64,000 bases of DNA from Flammeovirgaceae bacterium UBA7330. GTDB lineage: Bacteria; Bacteroidota; Bacteroidia; Cytophagales; Cyclobacteriaceae. The notes below the pieces were generated by a model. The model made no database searches, was not told where the DNA came from, and saw only the letters and a program-made list of their open reading frames with translations. The DNA lies in assembly GCA_002471275.1 (NCBI GenBank), contig DKPQ01000019.1:62001-126000 (forward strand), written 5' to 3'. Positions 18,998 through 27,185 of this stretch are shown here, in pieces. The position numbers and the translations under genes were made by a program. How positions within the stretch are numbered: the first letter of the stretch is position 1; each line of letters opens with the position of its first letter.

Positions 18998-19013
18998 TAA
19001 TAAATATGCAATA

Positions 19014-19637
19014 ATGTATTATATCCTGATGGCTGATATCGTTGATAGCTCGGAATATTCATCCGGTCCCTTGATGGATGAGTTCAAGCAATTGGTGAAA
19101 AAGGTCAACAAGGAGTTTGATGACGGCATTAAATCCCCTTTAACCATTACACTGGGTGATGAGTTTCAGGGCATTATGAAAGACTTAAGCTCAGCAGTTG
19201 ATATAATATTTAGGTTGGAAGAGCTGATTGTGGAACGTGCATCGGGATTTAAGATGAGATATGTGTTGCTGTACGGAGAAGTGGAAACGCCTATCGAAGA
19301 GCGACACGCACATGGCATGTTGGGGAAAGGACTGACTGAAGCACGAAACCGATTAACGGAATTGAAAAAATCGTTTAATCGGTTTGAAATGGCTGGATTA
19401 CCGATTGCTGATCAACTCAACAAATTGTTTGTTTTGTTTCAGCACTTTGTGGATAGCTGGCATGAAAAAGACAGACAGGTGGTAGATGCCTTTTTGAAAT
19501 ATGGAGATTATAAAATGGTAGCAAAAAAGCTTAAAAAAGATCCGTCAACCATGTGGAGAAGAGAAAGGAGTTTGGCTATATCAGAATATTTGGTCTGTAA
19601 AGAATTAATAAAAGAGACAGTGAATGCCGGGCATTAA
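19014..19637 (+). CDS. SatD-family protein with C-terminal HTH
   Basis: A 207-residue protein of the SatD family. The N-terminus, MYYILMADIVDSS, and TITLGDEFQGIMK resemble the nucleotide-cyclase-like ferredoxin fold of this family; YGEVETPI and HGMLGKGLTEARNRL are also present. The C-terminal 45 residues (YGDYKMVAKKLKKDPSTMWRRERSL) look like a helix-turn-helix. The family is often found beside a small DUF3307-type membrane protein, and here too a small membrane protein follows with a 14-base overlap. It is probably a regulatory protein sensing a ligand through the N-terminal domain. Ligand and targets unknown. Confidence 0.78.
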   Translation: MYYILMADIVDSSEYSSGPLMDEFKQLVKKVNKEFDDGIKSPLTITLGDEFQGIMKDLSSAVDIIFRLEELIVERASGFKMRYVLLYGEVETPIEERHAHGMLGKGLTEARNRLTELKKSFNRFEMAGLPIADQLNKLFVLFQHFVDSWHEKDRQVVDAFLKYGDYKMVAKKLKKDPSTMWRRERSLAISEYLVCKELIKETVNAGH

Positions 19638-19965
19638 GGAAGTTGGATTGTTTCTGGTGATACTTGTAGCCGGAGAGTTGGTTACCAACCTCTTCTTCTT
19701 TATTTTGATTAAGATAATGAACCGGGGGCGAATGTCATTTTCAGGTGCAATCCGTGGTACCTTTGAGCGACTGTTTTTGTTTTTTGCCATGGTGAATGAC
19801 ATTTTTCATGCATTGACATTGTTTGGTGCATTGAAAATAGCCACCCATATCAAAGACGATGACAGAGTGTCAAATGATTATTTCCTGATAGGCAATCTGA
19901 TATCGGTCTCTGCAGCCATCGGCTATTTTATACTTTATAACATTTTATGGTTTGAATTTTTTTAA
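19624..19965 (+). CDS. Small membrane protein encoded with the SatD protein
   Basis: A 113-residue protein with about three hydrophobic segments (near 8-30, 45-70 and 88-110), no signal peptide cleavage motif and no recognisable catalytic residue. The start overlaps satD by 14 bases and the stop is 6 bases before parC, so it is expressed with both. The pairing suggests it is the membrane partner of the SatD protein. I do not recognise it further. Confidence 0.7.
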   Translation: MPGIKEVGLFLVILVAGELVTNLFFFILIKIMNRGRMSFSGAIRGTFERLFLFFAMVNDIFHALTLFGALKIATHIKDDDRVSNDYFLIGNLISVSAAIGYFILYNILWFEFF

Positions 19966-19971
19966 CGTGTA

Positions 19972-22572
19972 ATGAGCGAAGAAAACGGTAAAAACGAGGA
20001 AGAAGAATTACATGATGTGATCCCGGTTTCGGGGATGTACGAAAACTGGTTTTTGGATTATGCCTCCTATGTAATCCTGGAACGGGCTGTTCCTGCCATT
20101 GAAGATGGGTTAAAACCCGTGCAAAGAAGAATTCTGCACGCGGTAAAGGAGATGGATGATGGTCGCTTCAATAAGGTGGCCAATGTGATAGGCAGTACCA
20201 TGCAATATCACCCACATGGTGATGCTTCCATTTCAGATGCCATCGTAAATATCGGCCAGAAAGACTTGTTGCTGGACACCCAGGGAAACTGGGGAGATGT
20301 GCGCACCGGAGATGGAGCAGCGGCAGCCCGATACATAGAGACCAGGCTCTCTAAATTTGCATTGGAGGTAATTTATAATCCCCAGACAACGGAATGGCAG
20401 CTGTCCTATGATGGCAGGAAAAAAGAGCCTGTTACCTTCCCAGTCAAGTTCCCTCTTTTGCTTGCTCAGGGTGTAGAGGGGATTGCTGTAGGCCTGTCCA
20501 CTAAGATATTACCCCATAATTTCATCGAATTACTGGAGGCTTCCATCGGGATACTCAAAGGAAAGAAGCCAAAGCTTTATCCGGATTTCCTGACGGGAGG
20601 AAAAATAGATGTTTCCGATTATAATGACGGACATCGAGGCGGAAAAGTAAGAGTTCGTGCAACCATCGAAGAGGTGGATTCCAAGACGATTGCTATCCGG
20701 GATATCCCTTTTGGGACAACTACTACATCCTTGATTGATTCTATTGTCAAAGCCAATGACAAAGGAAAGATCAAGATCAAACAGGTGATAGACAATACGG
20801 CCAAAGACATTGAGATCCTGATCAAGCTCGCACCCGGAGTGTCTCCGGATATTACCATCGATGCACTGTATGCTTTTACTGATTGTGAAGTATCTATCTC
20901 ACCCAATGCCTGTGTGATCATTCAGGACAAGCCGCATTTTGTGGGTGTCACTGAGATATTGCAGCATTCTGTGGATCAGACGGTTTCATTGCTGAGACAG
21001 GAGCTAGAGATCAAGAAGGGGGAGCTCTTGGAAAAGATCCTTTTTTCCTCACTTGAAAAGATCTTCATCGAAAACAGGATCTACCGCGATATTGAAGAAT
21101 GTGAAACCTGGGAAGACGTGATTGCGACCATTGATCGAGGATTGGATCCTTACAAGGCCCAGTTTTATCGGGAGATCACCCAGGACGACATTGTAAGGTT
21201 GACGGAGATCAAGATCAAGCGTATCTCAAAATTTGATACTTTCAAAGCCGACGAACTTCTCAAGAAATTTGAAGAAGAGCTAAAGGAGACAGAATATCAC
21301 CTGGAGCACATTACGGACTTTTCTATTCAATACTACCAAAACCTGATCGAGAAGTATGGCAAGGGTAGAGAAAGAAAGACCGAGATCACCAATTTTGATA
21401 CCATTGCTGCTACAGTTGTGGCGGCCAACAACGCCAAGCTCTATGTCAACCGGGAGGATGGGTTTATTGGCTATGGTATGAAAAAAGATGAGCTGATTGG
21501 AGAATGTTCAGACATCGATGACATCATCGTTTTCAGGAAAGATGGAAAATGTGTGGTGACCAAAATCCAGGACAAGGTATTTGTGGGCAAAGACATTCTC
21601 TATGCCGGGGTATTTAAGAAGGGAGATGAAAGGATGGTCTATAACCTGGCATATGTAGATGGGAAGTCGGGCAGGACCATGGTGAAGCGATTCCAGGTAT
21701 TGTCAGTGACCAGGGATAGAGAGTACGATCTTACCCGGGGTGCCAAGGGCTCAAAAGTCCATTATTTCACCGCCAATCCAAATGGAGAAGCTGAGGTAGT
21801 GACTGTTTATCTGACAGCTGCATCGAAAGCCAGGAAAAAGGTCTTTGACTTTGATTTCGCAGAACTGGAGATAAAAGGCAGGGGAGCGGGTGGAAATATC
21901 CTCACCAAATATCCGGTTAGAAAAGTCCAGTTTAAGGCAGCCGGAGTATCCACCTTAGGTGGTTTGGATATCTGGTATGATGAAATTGTCGGTAGACTGA
22001 ATACTGATCGGCGTGGCAGTAAATTAGGTAACTTTGGACCCGATGATCAGGTCATAGTTTTCTATAAAGACGGTTCTTATGAATTGACTTCATTTGAACT
22101 TACCAACCGGTATGAAGCCAATCAGGTCATTGGCATCAGCAAGTTTAATCCGGAAAAGCCTGTGAATGCCATACATATGGATGGGGAATCAAAAACCGTG
22201 TACGTCAAGCGTTTCAATGTAGAGACCAGGACCATTGGCAAACGTTTCAATTTCATTAGTGAGGCCAAAGGATCAAGGTTGTACTATGCATGCAGCACCG
22301 ATGAAACTACTGTGGATGTGAAATACAAGGATGGCCGCAGCCATCAAAACAAAATCTTTGAGCTGGATGAGCTAATTGATGTGAAAGGATGGAAGGCCAT
22401 TGGGAATAAGTTTCCGGTTCAAAATGTTATAGAGGTTAAAAAAGTGGAAAAAGAAGAACCTTCTGAAGCAGGAGATGATACATTAGAGGAATTAAAGTCA
22501 TCTATCAAGGAAGAAGTAGAAAAAGAAGACAATCAGCTTGGACTATTCAATAAAGGAAAAAAGGAAGAATAG
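19972..22572 (+). CDS. parC: DNA topoisomerase IV subunit A
   Basis: An 866-residue breakage-reunion subunit. The winged-helix DNA gate carries the catalytic tyrosine in AAARYIETRLSKFALEV, preceded by YHPHGDASISDAIV and GNWGDVRTGDG. The C-terminal half holds beta-pinwheel blades (e.g. GAKGSKVHYF and EAKGSRLYY). It pairs with ParE at 15880. The last 40 residues are a highly charged flexible tail containing QLGLF (residues 855-859), a match to the bacterial sliding-clamp binding pentapeptide. The SanA-like gene starts 10 bases downstream. Confidence 0.92.
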   Translation: MSEENGKNEEEELHDVIPVSGMYENWFLDYASYVILERAVPAIEDGLKPVQRRILHAVKEMDDGRFNKVANVIGSTMQYHPHGDASISDAIVNIGQKDLLLDTQGNWGDVRTGDGAAAARYIETRLSKFALEVIYNPQTTEWQLSYDGRKKEPVTFPVKFPLLLAQGVEGIAVGLSTKILPHNFIELLEASIGILKGKKPKLYPDFLTGGKIDVSDYNDGHRGGKVRVRATIEEVDSKTIAIRDIPFGTTTTSLIDSIVKANDKGKIKIKQVIDNTAKDIEILIKLAPGVSPDITIDALYAFTDCEVSISPNACVIIQDKPHFVGVTEILQHSVDQTVSLLRQELEIKKGELLEKILFSSLEKIFIENRIYRDIEECETWEDVIATIDRGLDPYKAQFYREITQDDIVRLTEIKIKRISKFDTFKADELLKKFEEELKETEYHLEHITDFSIQYYQNLIEKYGKGRERKTEITNFDTIAATVVAANNAKLYVNREDGFIGYGMKKDELIGECSDIDDIIVFRKDGKCVVTKIQDKVFVGKDILYAGVFKKGDERMVYNLAYVDGKSGRTMVKRFQVLSVTRDREYDLTRGAKGSKVHYFTANPNGEAEVVTVYLTAASKARKKVFDFDFAELEIKGRGAGGNILTKYPVRKVQFKAAGVSTLGGLDIWYDEIVGRLNTDRRGSKLGNFGPDDQVIVFYKDGSYELTSFELTNRYEANQVIGISKFNPEKPVNAIHMDGESKTVYVKRFNVETRTIGKRFNFISEAKGSRLYYACSTDETTVDVKYKDGRSHQNKIFELDELIDVKGWKAIGNKFPVQNVIEVKKVEKEEPSEAGDDTLEELKSSIKEEVEKEDNQLGLFNKGKKEE

Positions 22573-22582
22573 GAGAAGCTAA

Positions 22583-23209
22583 ATGAGTGTTTCGAGGGTA
22601 CTTAAAATTGGTGGATTGTCATGCCTGGTATTGCTGGCAATCCTGCTGGCTATCAATTTTTGGATAGTGAGTTCTACGGTGGGTAAGATCCACTATAGCA
22701 CGGAATTGGTTCCGAAAGATCGTGTAGGGCTTATTTTAGGTACCAGTAGGAGAACTGTAAAAGGTCACAACAATCTGTATTTTGATCAGCGGATCGAAGC
22801 TGCTGCCAAACTCTTCAGGTTGGGACTGATATCCCGAATCATTGTGAGTGGCGACAATCGCACGCAATTTTATAATGAACCAAAGGATATGCTGAATGCA
22901 TTAAAGGAGAAGGGGATTCCTGAAACGGTGGTGGTATTAGATCCTGAGGGAATTAGCACCCTCGACTCTGTGGTGAGATCTCAATGGGTCTATGGATCGG
23001 AAAAGATATTGATCATTACCCAGGATTTTCACTGCTATCGAGCGCTATTCATTGCTGACCATTTTGGCATTGATGCTCAGGCTTTTTCGGCGGATGAGAA
23101 AGGTCAGCTGTCTTCTACACTGGCTACCCGTGAGGTATTGGCCAGGATCAAAGCAGTATTCGACCTCTATATCAGCAGAGAAACACCACAATATGCTCCT
23201 GTGAAATAA
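22583..23209 (+). CDS. SanA/YdcF-family (DUF218) envelope protein
   Basis: A 208-residue protein with one N-terminal transmembrane helix (about 10-32) and a DUF218 domain outside the membrane: RVGLILGTSRRTVKGHNNLYFDQRI, RIIVSGDNRTQFYNEP, LDPEGISTLDSVVRSQWVYG and LIITQDFHCYRALFIA. The pattern and length match SanA, linked in E. coli to the vancomycin barrier at high temperature. The biochemical function of the family is not settled. It follows parC by 10 bases and ends before a strong inverted repeat. Confidence 0.85.
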   Translation: MSVSRVLKIGGLSCLVLLAILLAINFWIVSSTVGKIHYSTELVPKDRVGLILGTSRRTVKGHNNLYFDQRIEAAAKLFRLGLISRIIVSGDNRTQFYNEPKDMLNALKEKGIPETVVVLDPEGISTLDSVVRSQWVYGSEKILIITQDFHCYRALFIADHFGIDAQAFSADEKGQLSSTLATREVLARIKAVFDLYISRETPQYAPVK

Positions 23210-23215
23210 TTGTAG

Positions 23216-23264
23216 TGAACAGGTGTTATTTTTGACCAAAAATGTTTGTTTAATCACCTGTTCA
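23216..23264. promoter_or_regulatory. Nested inverted repeats between sanA-like and TerB-like genes
   Basis: The outer arms TGAACAGGTG (23216-23225) and CACCTGTTCA (23255-23264) are perfectly complementary over 10 bp. Inside lies a second hairpin ATTTTTG/CAAAAAT (23228-23243) with a 2-base turn. No clean T-run follows, so a plain terminator is unlikely. It may end the sanA-like message or act as operator or leader structure for the TerB-like gene. A TATTTTTG -7 element (23227-23234) falls inside. Confidence 0.5.
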
Positions 23265-23313
23265 AAAGCCTAATTTTACTATTTTCGATCAAAATTTTAA
23301 GTAGCTCAATATT

Positions 23314-23778
23314 ATGATTAAGGAATTTGAAGGACTTCGCGAAGATGAAATCAATGTATTATTAAAAGCCCCTGCATATGTTGCTATTCTAATTGGTGGA
23401 GCCGATGGAAACATCGATAAGAAGGAATACGCAGAGGCAGTAGACATCCTTAAGATTAAGCAGAGTAAAGCACGTGAGCAACTACTGGAATACTTTCATG
23501 AAGTAGGCAAAACCTTCAAACAGGATTTTGATGAGCTCATCGATGAATTGCCAGATGACGTTGAGGAGAGGACCAGAGAGATATCTGCTGAATTGCGAAA
23601 GCTTAATGTTATTTTGCCTAAAATTGATAAGACTTTCAGTATCAAACTATATGCCAGCCTAAAGGAATATGCAAAGCGAATTGCTGAAGCTTCCGGTGGA
23701 GTATTGGGCTATCTTTCTGTTAGTTATGAGGAATCACAGCTTGTGGATCTAAAAATGATTCATGAGCCGAAAAAATGA
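23314..23778 (+). CDS. TerB-like cytoplasmic protein of unknown function
   Basis: A 154-residue, mostly helical, acidic protein without signal peptide or membrane segment. The segment APAYVAILIGGADGNIDKKEYAEAV resembles the helix-turn-GADG-helix pattern of TerB/DjlA-type domains, which can bind metal at acidic residues. No other domain is present. It stands alone between a 10-bp inverted repeat and the rhomboid gene. The family call is tentative. Confidence 0.65.
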   Translation: MIKEFEGLREDEINVLLKAPAYVAILIGGADGNIDKKEYAEAVDILKIKQSKAREQLLEYFHEVGKTFKQDFDELIDELPDDVEERTREISAELRKLNVILPKIDKTFSIKLYASLKEYAKRIAEASGGVLGYLSVSYEESQLVDLKMIHEPKK

Positions 23779-23815
23779 TATGCTGAATTCATTTTTAGTA
23801 CCAGGCCATTAGTGA

Positions 23816-24370
23816 ATGGGGCGTTCCAGCATCATACCCCCACTCAGACTGGTCTTTTTCATGTGGCTGGTATATTCTATACAGCTATACATGTTTATCG
23901 ATTTGGGATTTCTGGGGATTTTACCCAGATCACTTAATGGATTGATCGGTATTTTCACTGCTCCATTGATCCATGGTGGATTGACTCACCTGATCTCCAA
24001 TACTTTTCCGGTCTTGTTTCTGGGTTCTACAGTATACATCTTTTATGATCGTATCGCCTCTCAGGTATTTTTACAGTCCTATTTTCTTACAAATGTCCTG
24101 GTCTGGATTTTCGGTCGACCTTTTTACCATATAGGGGCCAGTGGCCTTGTATATGCGCTTGCTACATTCCTCATTTTCTTTGGCATTTTCAGAAGAAACT
24201 TTAAATCCATCATTATATCCATCATAATTCTGGTGATCTATGGTGGACTCATCTACGGCATATTTCCCTCCAATGATCGGATAAGCTGGGAATCACACCT
24301 TTTTGGGGCGATGACAGGCATGGGTGTGGCTTATGGAATGAGTAAAATAAAAACAGTCTCCACTAAATAA
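23816..24370 (+). CDS. Rhomboid family intramembrane serine protease
   Basis: A 184-residue six-helix membrane protease, at the short end for rhomboids. The catalytic serine is S109 in GASGLVYAL and the catalytic histidine is H161 in SHLFGAMTG; the oxyanion-region HGGLTHLISN is also present. It cleaves transmembrane substrates near the outer face of the membrane; the substrate is unknown. It lies 37 bases after the TerB-like gene and is followed by an operator-like repeat cluster. Confidence 0.9.
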   Translation: MGRSSIIPPLRLVFFMWLVYSIQLYMFIDLGFLGILPRSLNGLIGIFTAPLIHGGLTHLISNTFPVLFLGSTVYIFYDRIASQVFLQSYFLTNVLVWIFGRPFYHIGASGLVYALATFLIFFGIFRRNFKSIIISIIILVIYGGLIYGIFPSNDRISWESHLFGAMTGMGVAYGMSKIKTVSTK

Positions 24371-24377
24371 AGCTATT

Positions 24378-24416
24378 ATAATTAGTATAATACTAAAATA
24401 ATTAGTATTTTAGTAT
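24378..24416. promoter_or_regulatory. TTAGTAT repeat cluster abutting the radical SAM start codon
   Basis: The heptamer TTAGTAT occurs four times in 35 bases: 24382 (+), 24390 (inverted), 24402 (+) and 24410 (+), at steps of 8, 12 and 8. The first pair forms the perfect palindrome TTAGTATAATACTAA. The 11-mer ATAATTAGTAT is repeated exactly 20 bases apart (24378, 24398). An 11-bp hairpin, 24390-24400 with 24406-24416, ends one base before the ATG at 24418. It may be an operator or a start-occluding RNA hairpin. Confidence 0.6.
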
Positions 24417-24417
24417 C

Positions 24418-25461
24418 ATGTTAAAAGGTAGAGGAGCACAGTACAATCCTGCTAATCCATTTTTGAAGCAGGAAATAAGTCAAACCCATTTTGAAGGAAT
24501 AGATGAGGACACAACTTCCGAAAATCCCGATGTCCAACTTTTCTATGAGACTGTAAAAAATCCACTGAGTAAAAACGACAGTCCGGATCTAAAACTTGGG
24601 TATTCTATCAATCCTTATCAGGGATGCGAGCATGGCTGTATTTATTGTTACGCACGAAACTCACACACCTATTGGGGTTTCAGTGTTGGATTGGATTTTG
24701 AAAGCAAAATCATTGTTAAAAAAGACATTGCAGAACAACTTGAGCGAAGATTTCTGGCTCAGGGCTGGAAGAGTCAGGCTATCATGTTGAGTGGCAACAC
24801 AGATTGCTACCAACCAGTAGAAAAGAAGCTGAAGCTCACGAGGAAAATTCTTGAGGTGGCACTTAAATTCCGTAATCCCATCAGTATAATCACAAAAAAT
24901 GCATTGGTTACAAGGGATCTGGATATTTTGAAAGAGCTGGCACACTATAACCTTGTACATGTCTATTTCTCTATAAACACCTTGGATGAATCCCTGCGGA
25001 GATATTTGGAGGCCCGTACAGCCAGTCATCAAAAGAAGCTGGATGCAATTGCCGAATTATCAACGGGTGGCATACCTGTAGGGATCATGAATGCTCCGGT
25101 TATTCCCGGGTTGAATCACCATGAGATACCGGAAATACTCAAGAGAACAAGTGAAGCAGGAGCTCTGAATGCTGGCTATACCGTGGTGCGACTCAATGGC
25201 CAGGTGGCTTCACTGTTTAAGGATTGGCTGATCAAGACTTTTCCTGATCGTGCGCATAAGGTGTTGCATCAGATAGAAGCCATGCATAATGGCCAGCTTA
25301 ATGATTCTGAATGGGGTAGGAGGCTGACTGGCGAGGGCAACTATGCTGATATGATTGCTCAGTTGTTTAAAACAGCTAAGAAAAAATATTTCAGCGATAA
25401 GGAAATGCCACCTTTAAATACAGGTATTTTTAGAAGAGGGGGCAACTACCAGCTATTTTGA
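24418..25461 (+). CDS. PA0069-family radical SAM protein
   Basis: A 347-residue radical S-adenosylmethionine protein related to the spore photoproduct lyase group. The 4Fe-4S cysteines are C70, C74 and C77 in NPYQGCEHGCIYCYARN (CxxxCxxC). The following segments, SGNTDCYQPVEKKLKLTR, SIITKNALVTRDLDIL and RLNGQVASLFKDWL, fit the PA0069/Rv2578c-like family. The reaction is not established. The start codon is directly preceded by a repeated operator-like sequence. Its stop is 2 bases from the end of the convergent gene. Confidence 0.88.
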   Translation: MLKGRGAQYNPANPFLKQEISQTHFEGIDEDTTSENPDVQLFYETVKNPLSKNDSPDLKLGYSINPYQGCEHGCIYCYARNSHTYWGFSVGLDFESKIIVKKDIAEQLERRFLAQGWKSQAIMLSGNTDCYQPVEKKLKLTRKILEVALKFRNPISIITKNALVTRDLDILKELAHYNLVHVYFSINTLDESLRRYLEARTASHQKKLDAIAELSTGGIPVGIMNAPVIPGLNHHEIPEILKRTSEAGALNAGYTVVRLNGQVASLFKDWLIKTFPDRAHKVLHQIEAMHNGQLNDSEWGRRLTGEGNYADMIAQLFKTAKKKYFSDKEMPPLNTGIFRRGGNYQLF

Positions 25462-25463
25462 CA

Positions 25464-26141
25464 TTAGCTAAGCAGATCAACCAATTCTGATTGGACAGAC
25501 TTACTGGATACCCTGTAGAAATCACCTTGACCGTCAAAATCTACCCAAATCCCATCACTGGCAGGTTTTTTTGAAGTGTTTTCCTCATATTCCTCATTAT
25601 AGGCAAGGCTCATGATTTTTCTAAGGTCATCCCATCCTAAGGGCTGATCTCCATCTACTCTGGCTTTTCTGTTTTCGAAACTGGCGTCAAGCGTGATATC
25701 CCTTTTATCTCCATCTTCAATAAAGACAAAGTCGAGATGCATCATGGATTCTCTCTTTGCCGCCTCGTAAATGGCCTGTACCACCTCTTGCAGTTCATAG
25801 TCCCAAAAATCAGTGTCCAATACCATTCCCGGTTTCCCATTTCCTATGGCCATGTGGATATAGAGCCCTTCATCACTGCTCACATCCTGTAAAGTGACAT
25901 CCTCAAACAGTTTCCCCAGGTAGTCAGCCCAAACTTTACCCAGCGTGCCTTTCCAGCTAAAATTATCATCCAGTGTAAAGCCCTCGTTAAGGATCTCTTC
26001 TTCGTTTAATGTATCCCTGTTCAGGTATTCCTGATCGAAATTGATCAGCACCTGATCATTGTCAATGTTGATATCCAGCGTATATGCAAATGAATAAGGA
26101 GGTGGCAGCTGCAATGTCTGATAAGAAACAATTACTTTCAT
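25464..26141 (-). CDS. Conserved hypothetical protein downstream of menE
   Basis: A 225-residue soluble acidic protein with no signal peptide. Visible stretches are FAYTLDINIDNDQVLINFDQEYL, SWKGTLGKVWADYLGKLF and GIWVDFDGQGDFYRVS. I do not recognise the family. It overlaps menE by 4 bases (ATGA type), so it is translated with menE and could be an accessory factor, but nothing in the sequence ties it to menaquinone chemistry. Confidence 0.65.
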   Translation of the reverse strand: MKVIVSYQTLQLPPPYSFAYTLDINIDNDQVLINFDQEYLNRDTLNEEEILNEGFTLDDNFSWKGTLGKVWADYLGKLFEDVTLQDVSSDEGLYIHMAIGNGKPGMVLDTDFWDYELQEVVQAIYEAAKRESMMHLDFVFIEDGDKRDITLDASFENRKARVDGDQPLGWDDLRKIMSLAYNEEYEENTSKKPASDGIWVDFDGQGDFYRVSSKSVQSELVDLLS

Positions 26142-27172
26142 TTAAGGTATTTTTTGGCAGTCTTTAACCGATCAATTTTTCCGGTTGACGTATATATAAA
26201 CGACCCTGCGAACACAATTCTTTTTGGTTTGGAATAAGCATGTAACCGATTGAAAATGCTATGATCGATATCAAAAGGTTTGTCACTCTCTATCAGCAAA
26301 ATTACCTTCTGCCCCAGTATTTCATCAACTTCTGGAGCAATTAAAATTGGTTTTTTTATTGCTTTCTGCAATATCTCTTCTACGGCTTCCGGATTTACCT
26401 TATATCCGCCTGTATTGATCACAAAATCTGCTCGTCCTATCCACCTAAATGAGGTTTCGCTTGTAAGCGCTACCATGTCATTTGTTTGTAGCCATTCATG
26501 ATCCGTGAGGGTTCCATTGATCCTGAGACAATCGCGGTGATCCGTATCAATCCGGCTATCTCCTAAAACCTGGAAGTCATCACTTTTCAAGATATTTTTT
26601 AAGGCAACATGTGAAGCTGTTTCAGTCATTCCGTAAGTGATATAAGCGTTCACCTTTTTCTCCTGCAATTGGCTGAGGTACCGCTCAGGCAATGGGGCTC
26701 CACCAATGAGTATAGTATGCCGCTGATCAAAAATATCCTTGTCAGCATCGATGGATTTCATTACTTGCAAAGGAACCATGGATACCAATCCCGAATGACC
26801 TGAGATTGAAGGGATGGCGTTTGGTTTTTCTACAATAAGGTCAATCCCGGATTGGATGGCCCTTATTACCAGCATTGCTCCACCTATAAAAGTGGGAGAA
26901 ATACATAGCACAGCATGTGTAAGTTTATGGTCAGGATCAATGTGCTGCATGGTGACCTCAGCACTGTACTTCATCTTATCTTTAGAGAGCCTGATAACCT
27001 TTGAAACTCCTGTGGAACCACTCGTCATAAACTCCATGTAATCTTTATCTGAATACCATTTTTTCACGATATTGATTACTTGTGACTCGTGATCCTCGTA
27101 AATATTTTTAAAGGATTTTCCGGTTCTTATTTCATCGATTGTTAGCTTTTCGTTTTTAAAAACGATTTTCAT
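26138..27172 (-). CDS. menE: o-Succinylbenzoate--CoA ligase (AMP-binding)
   Basis: A 344-residue ANL-superfamily ligase, at the compact end of the family as usual for Bacteroidota MenE. Motifs: the AMP-binding P-loop FMTSGSTGVSKVIRLSK (about 48-64), YITYGMTETASHVAL, and GRADFVINTGGYKVNPEAVE near the hinge, with the C-terminal lysine in STGKIDRLKT. It activates o-succinylbenzoate with CoA in menaquinone synthesis. Its assignment rests partly on the nearby menB, menD and menF. The start codon lies 13 bases from the start of a divergent sigma factor gene. Confidence 0.85.
   Translation of the reverse strand: MKIVFKNEKLTIDEIRTGKSFKNIYEDHESQVINIVKKWYSDKDYMEFMTSGSTGVSKVIRLSKDKMKYSAEVTMQHIDPDHKLTHAVLCISPTFIGGAMLVIRAIQSGIDLIVEKPNAIPSISGHSGLVSMVPLQVMKSIDADKDIFDQRHTILIGGAPLPERYLSQLQEKKVNAYITYGMTETASHVALKNILKSDDFQVLGDSRIDTDHRDCLRINGTLTDHEWLQTNDMVALTSETSFRWIGRADFVINTGGYKVNPEAVEEILQKAIKKPILIAPEVDEILGQKVILLIESDKPFDIDHSIFNRLHAYSKPKRIVFAGSFIYTSTGKIDRLKTAKKYLK
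27150..27165. promoter_or_regulatory. 16-bp perfect palindrome between menE and the sigma gene
   Basis: TCGTTTTTAAAAACGA is a perfect 16-bp palindrome lying in codons 3 to 8 of menE and 21 bases upstream of the sigma factor start. With only 13 bases between the two divergent starts, it is the only obvious operator-like element for either gene. Confidence 0.4.
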
Positions 27173-27185
27173 AAAGAAATAGCTT

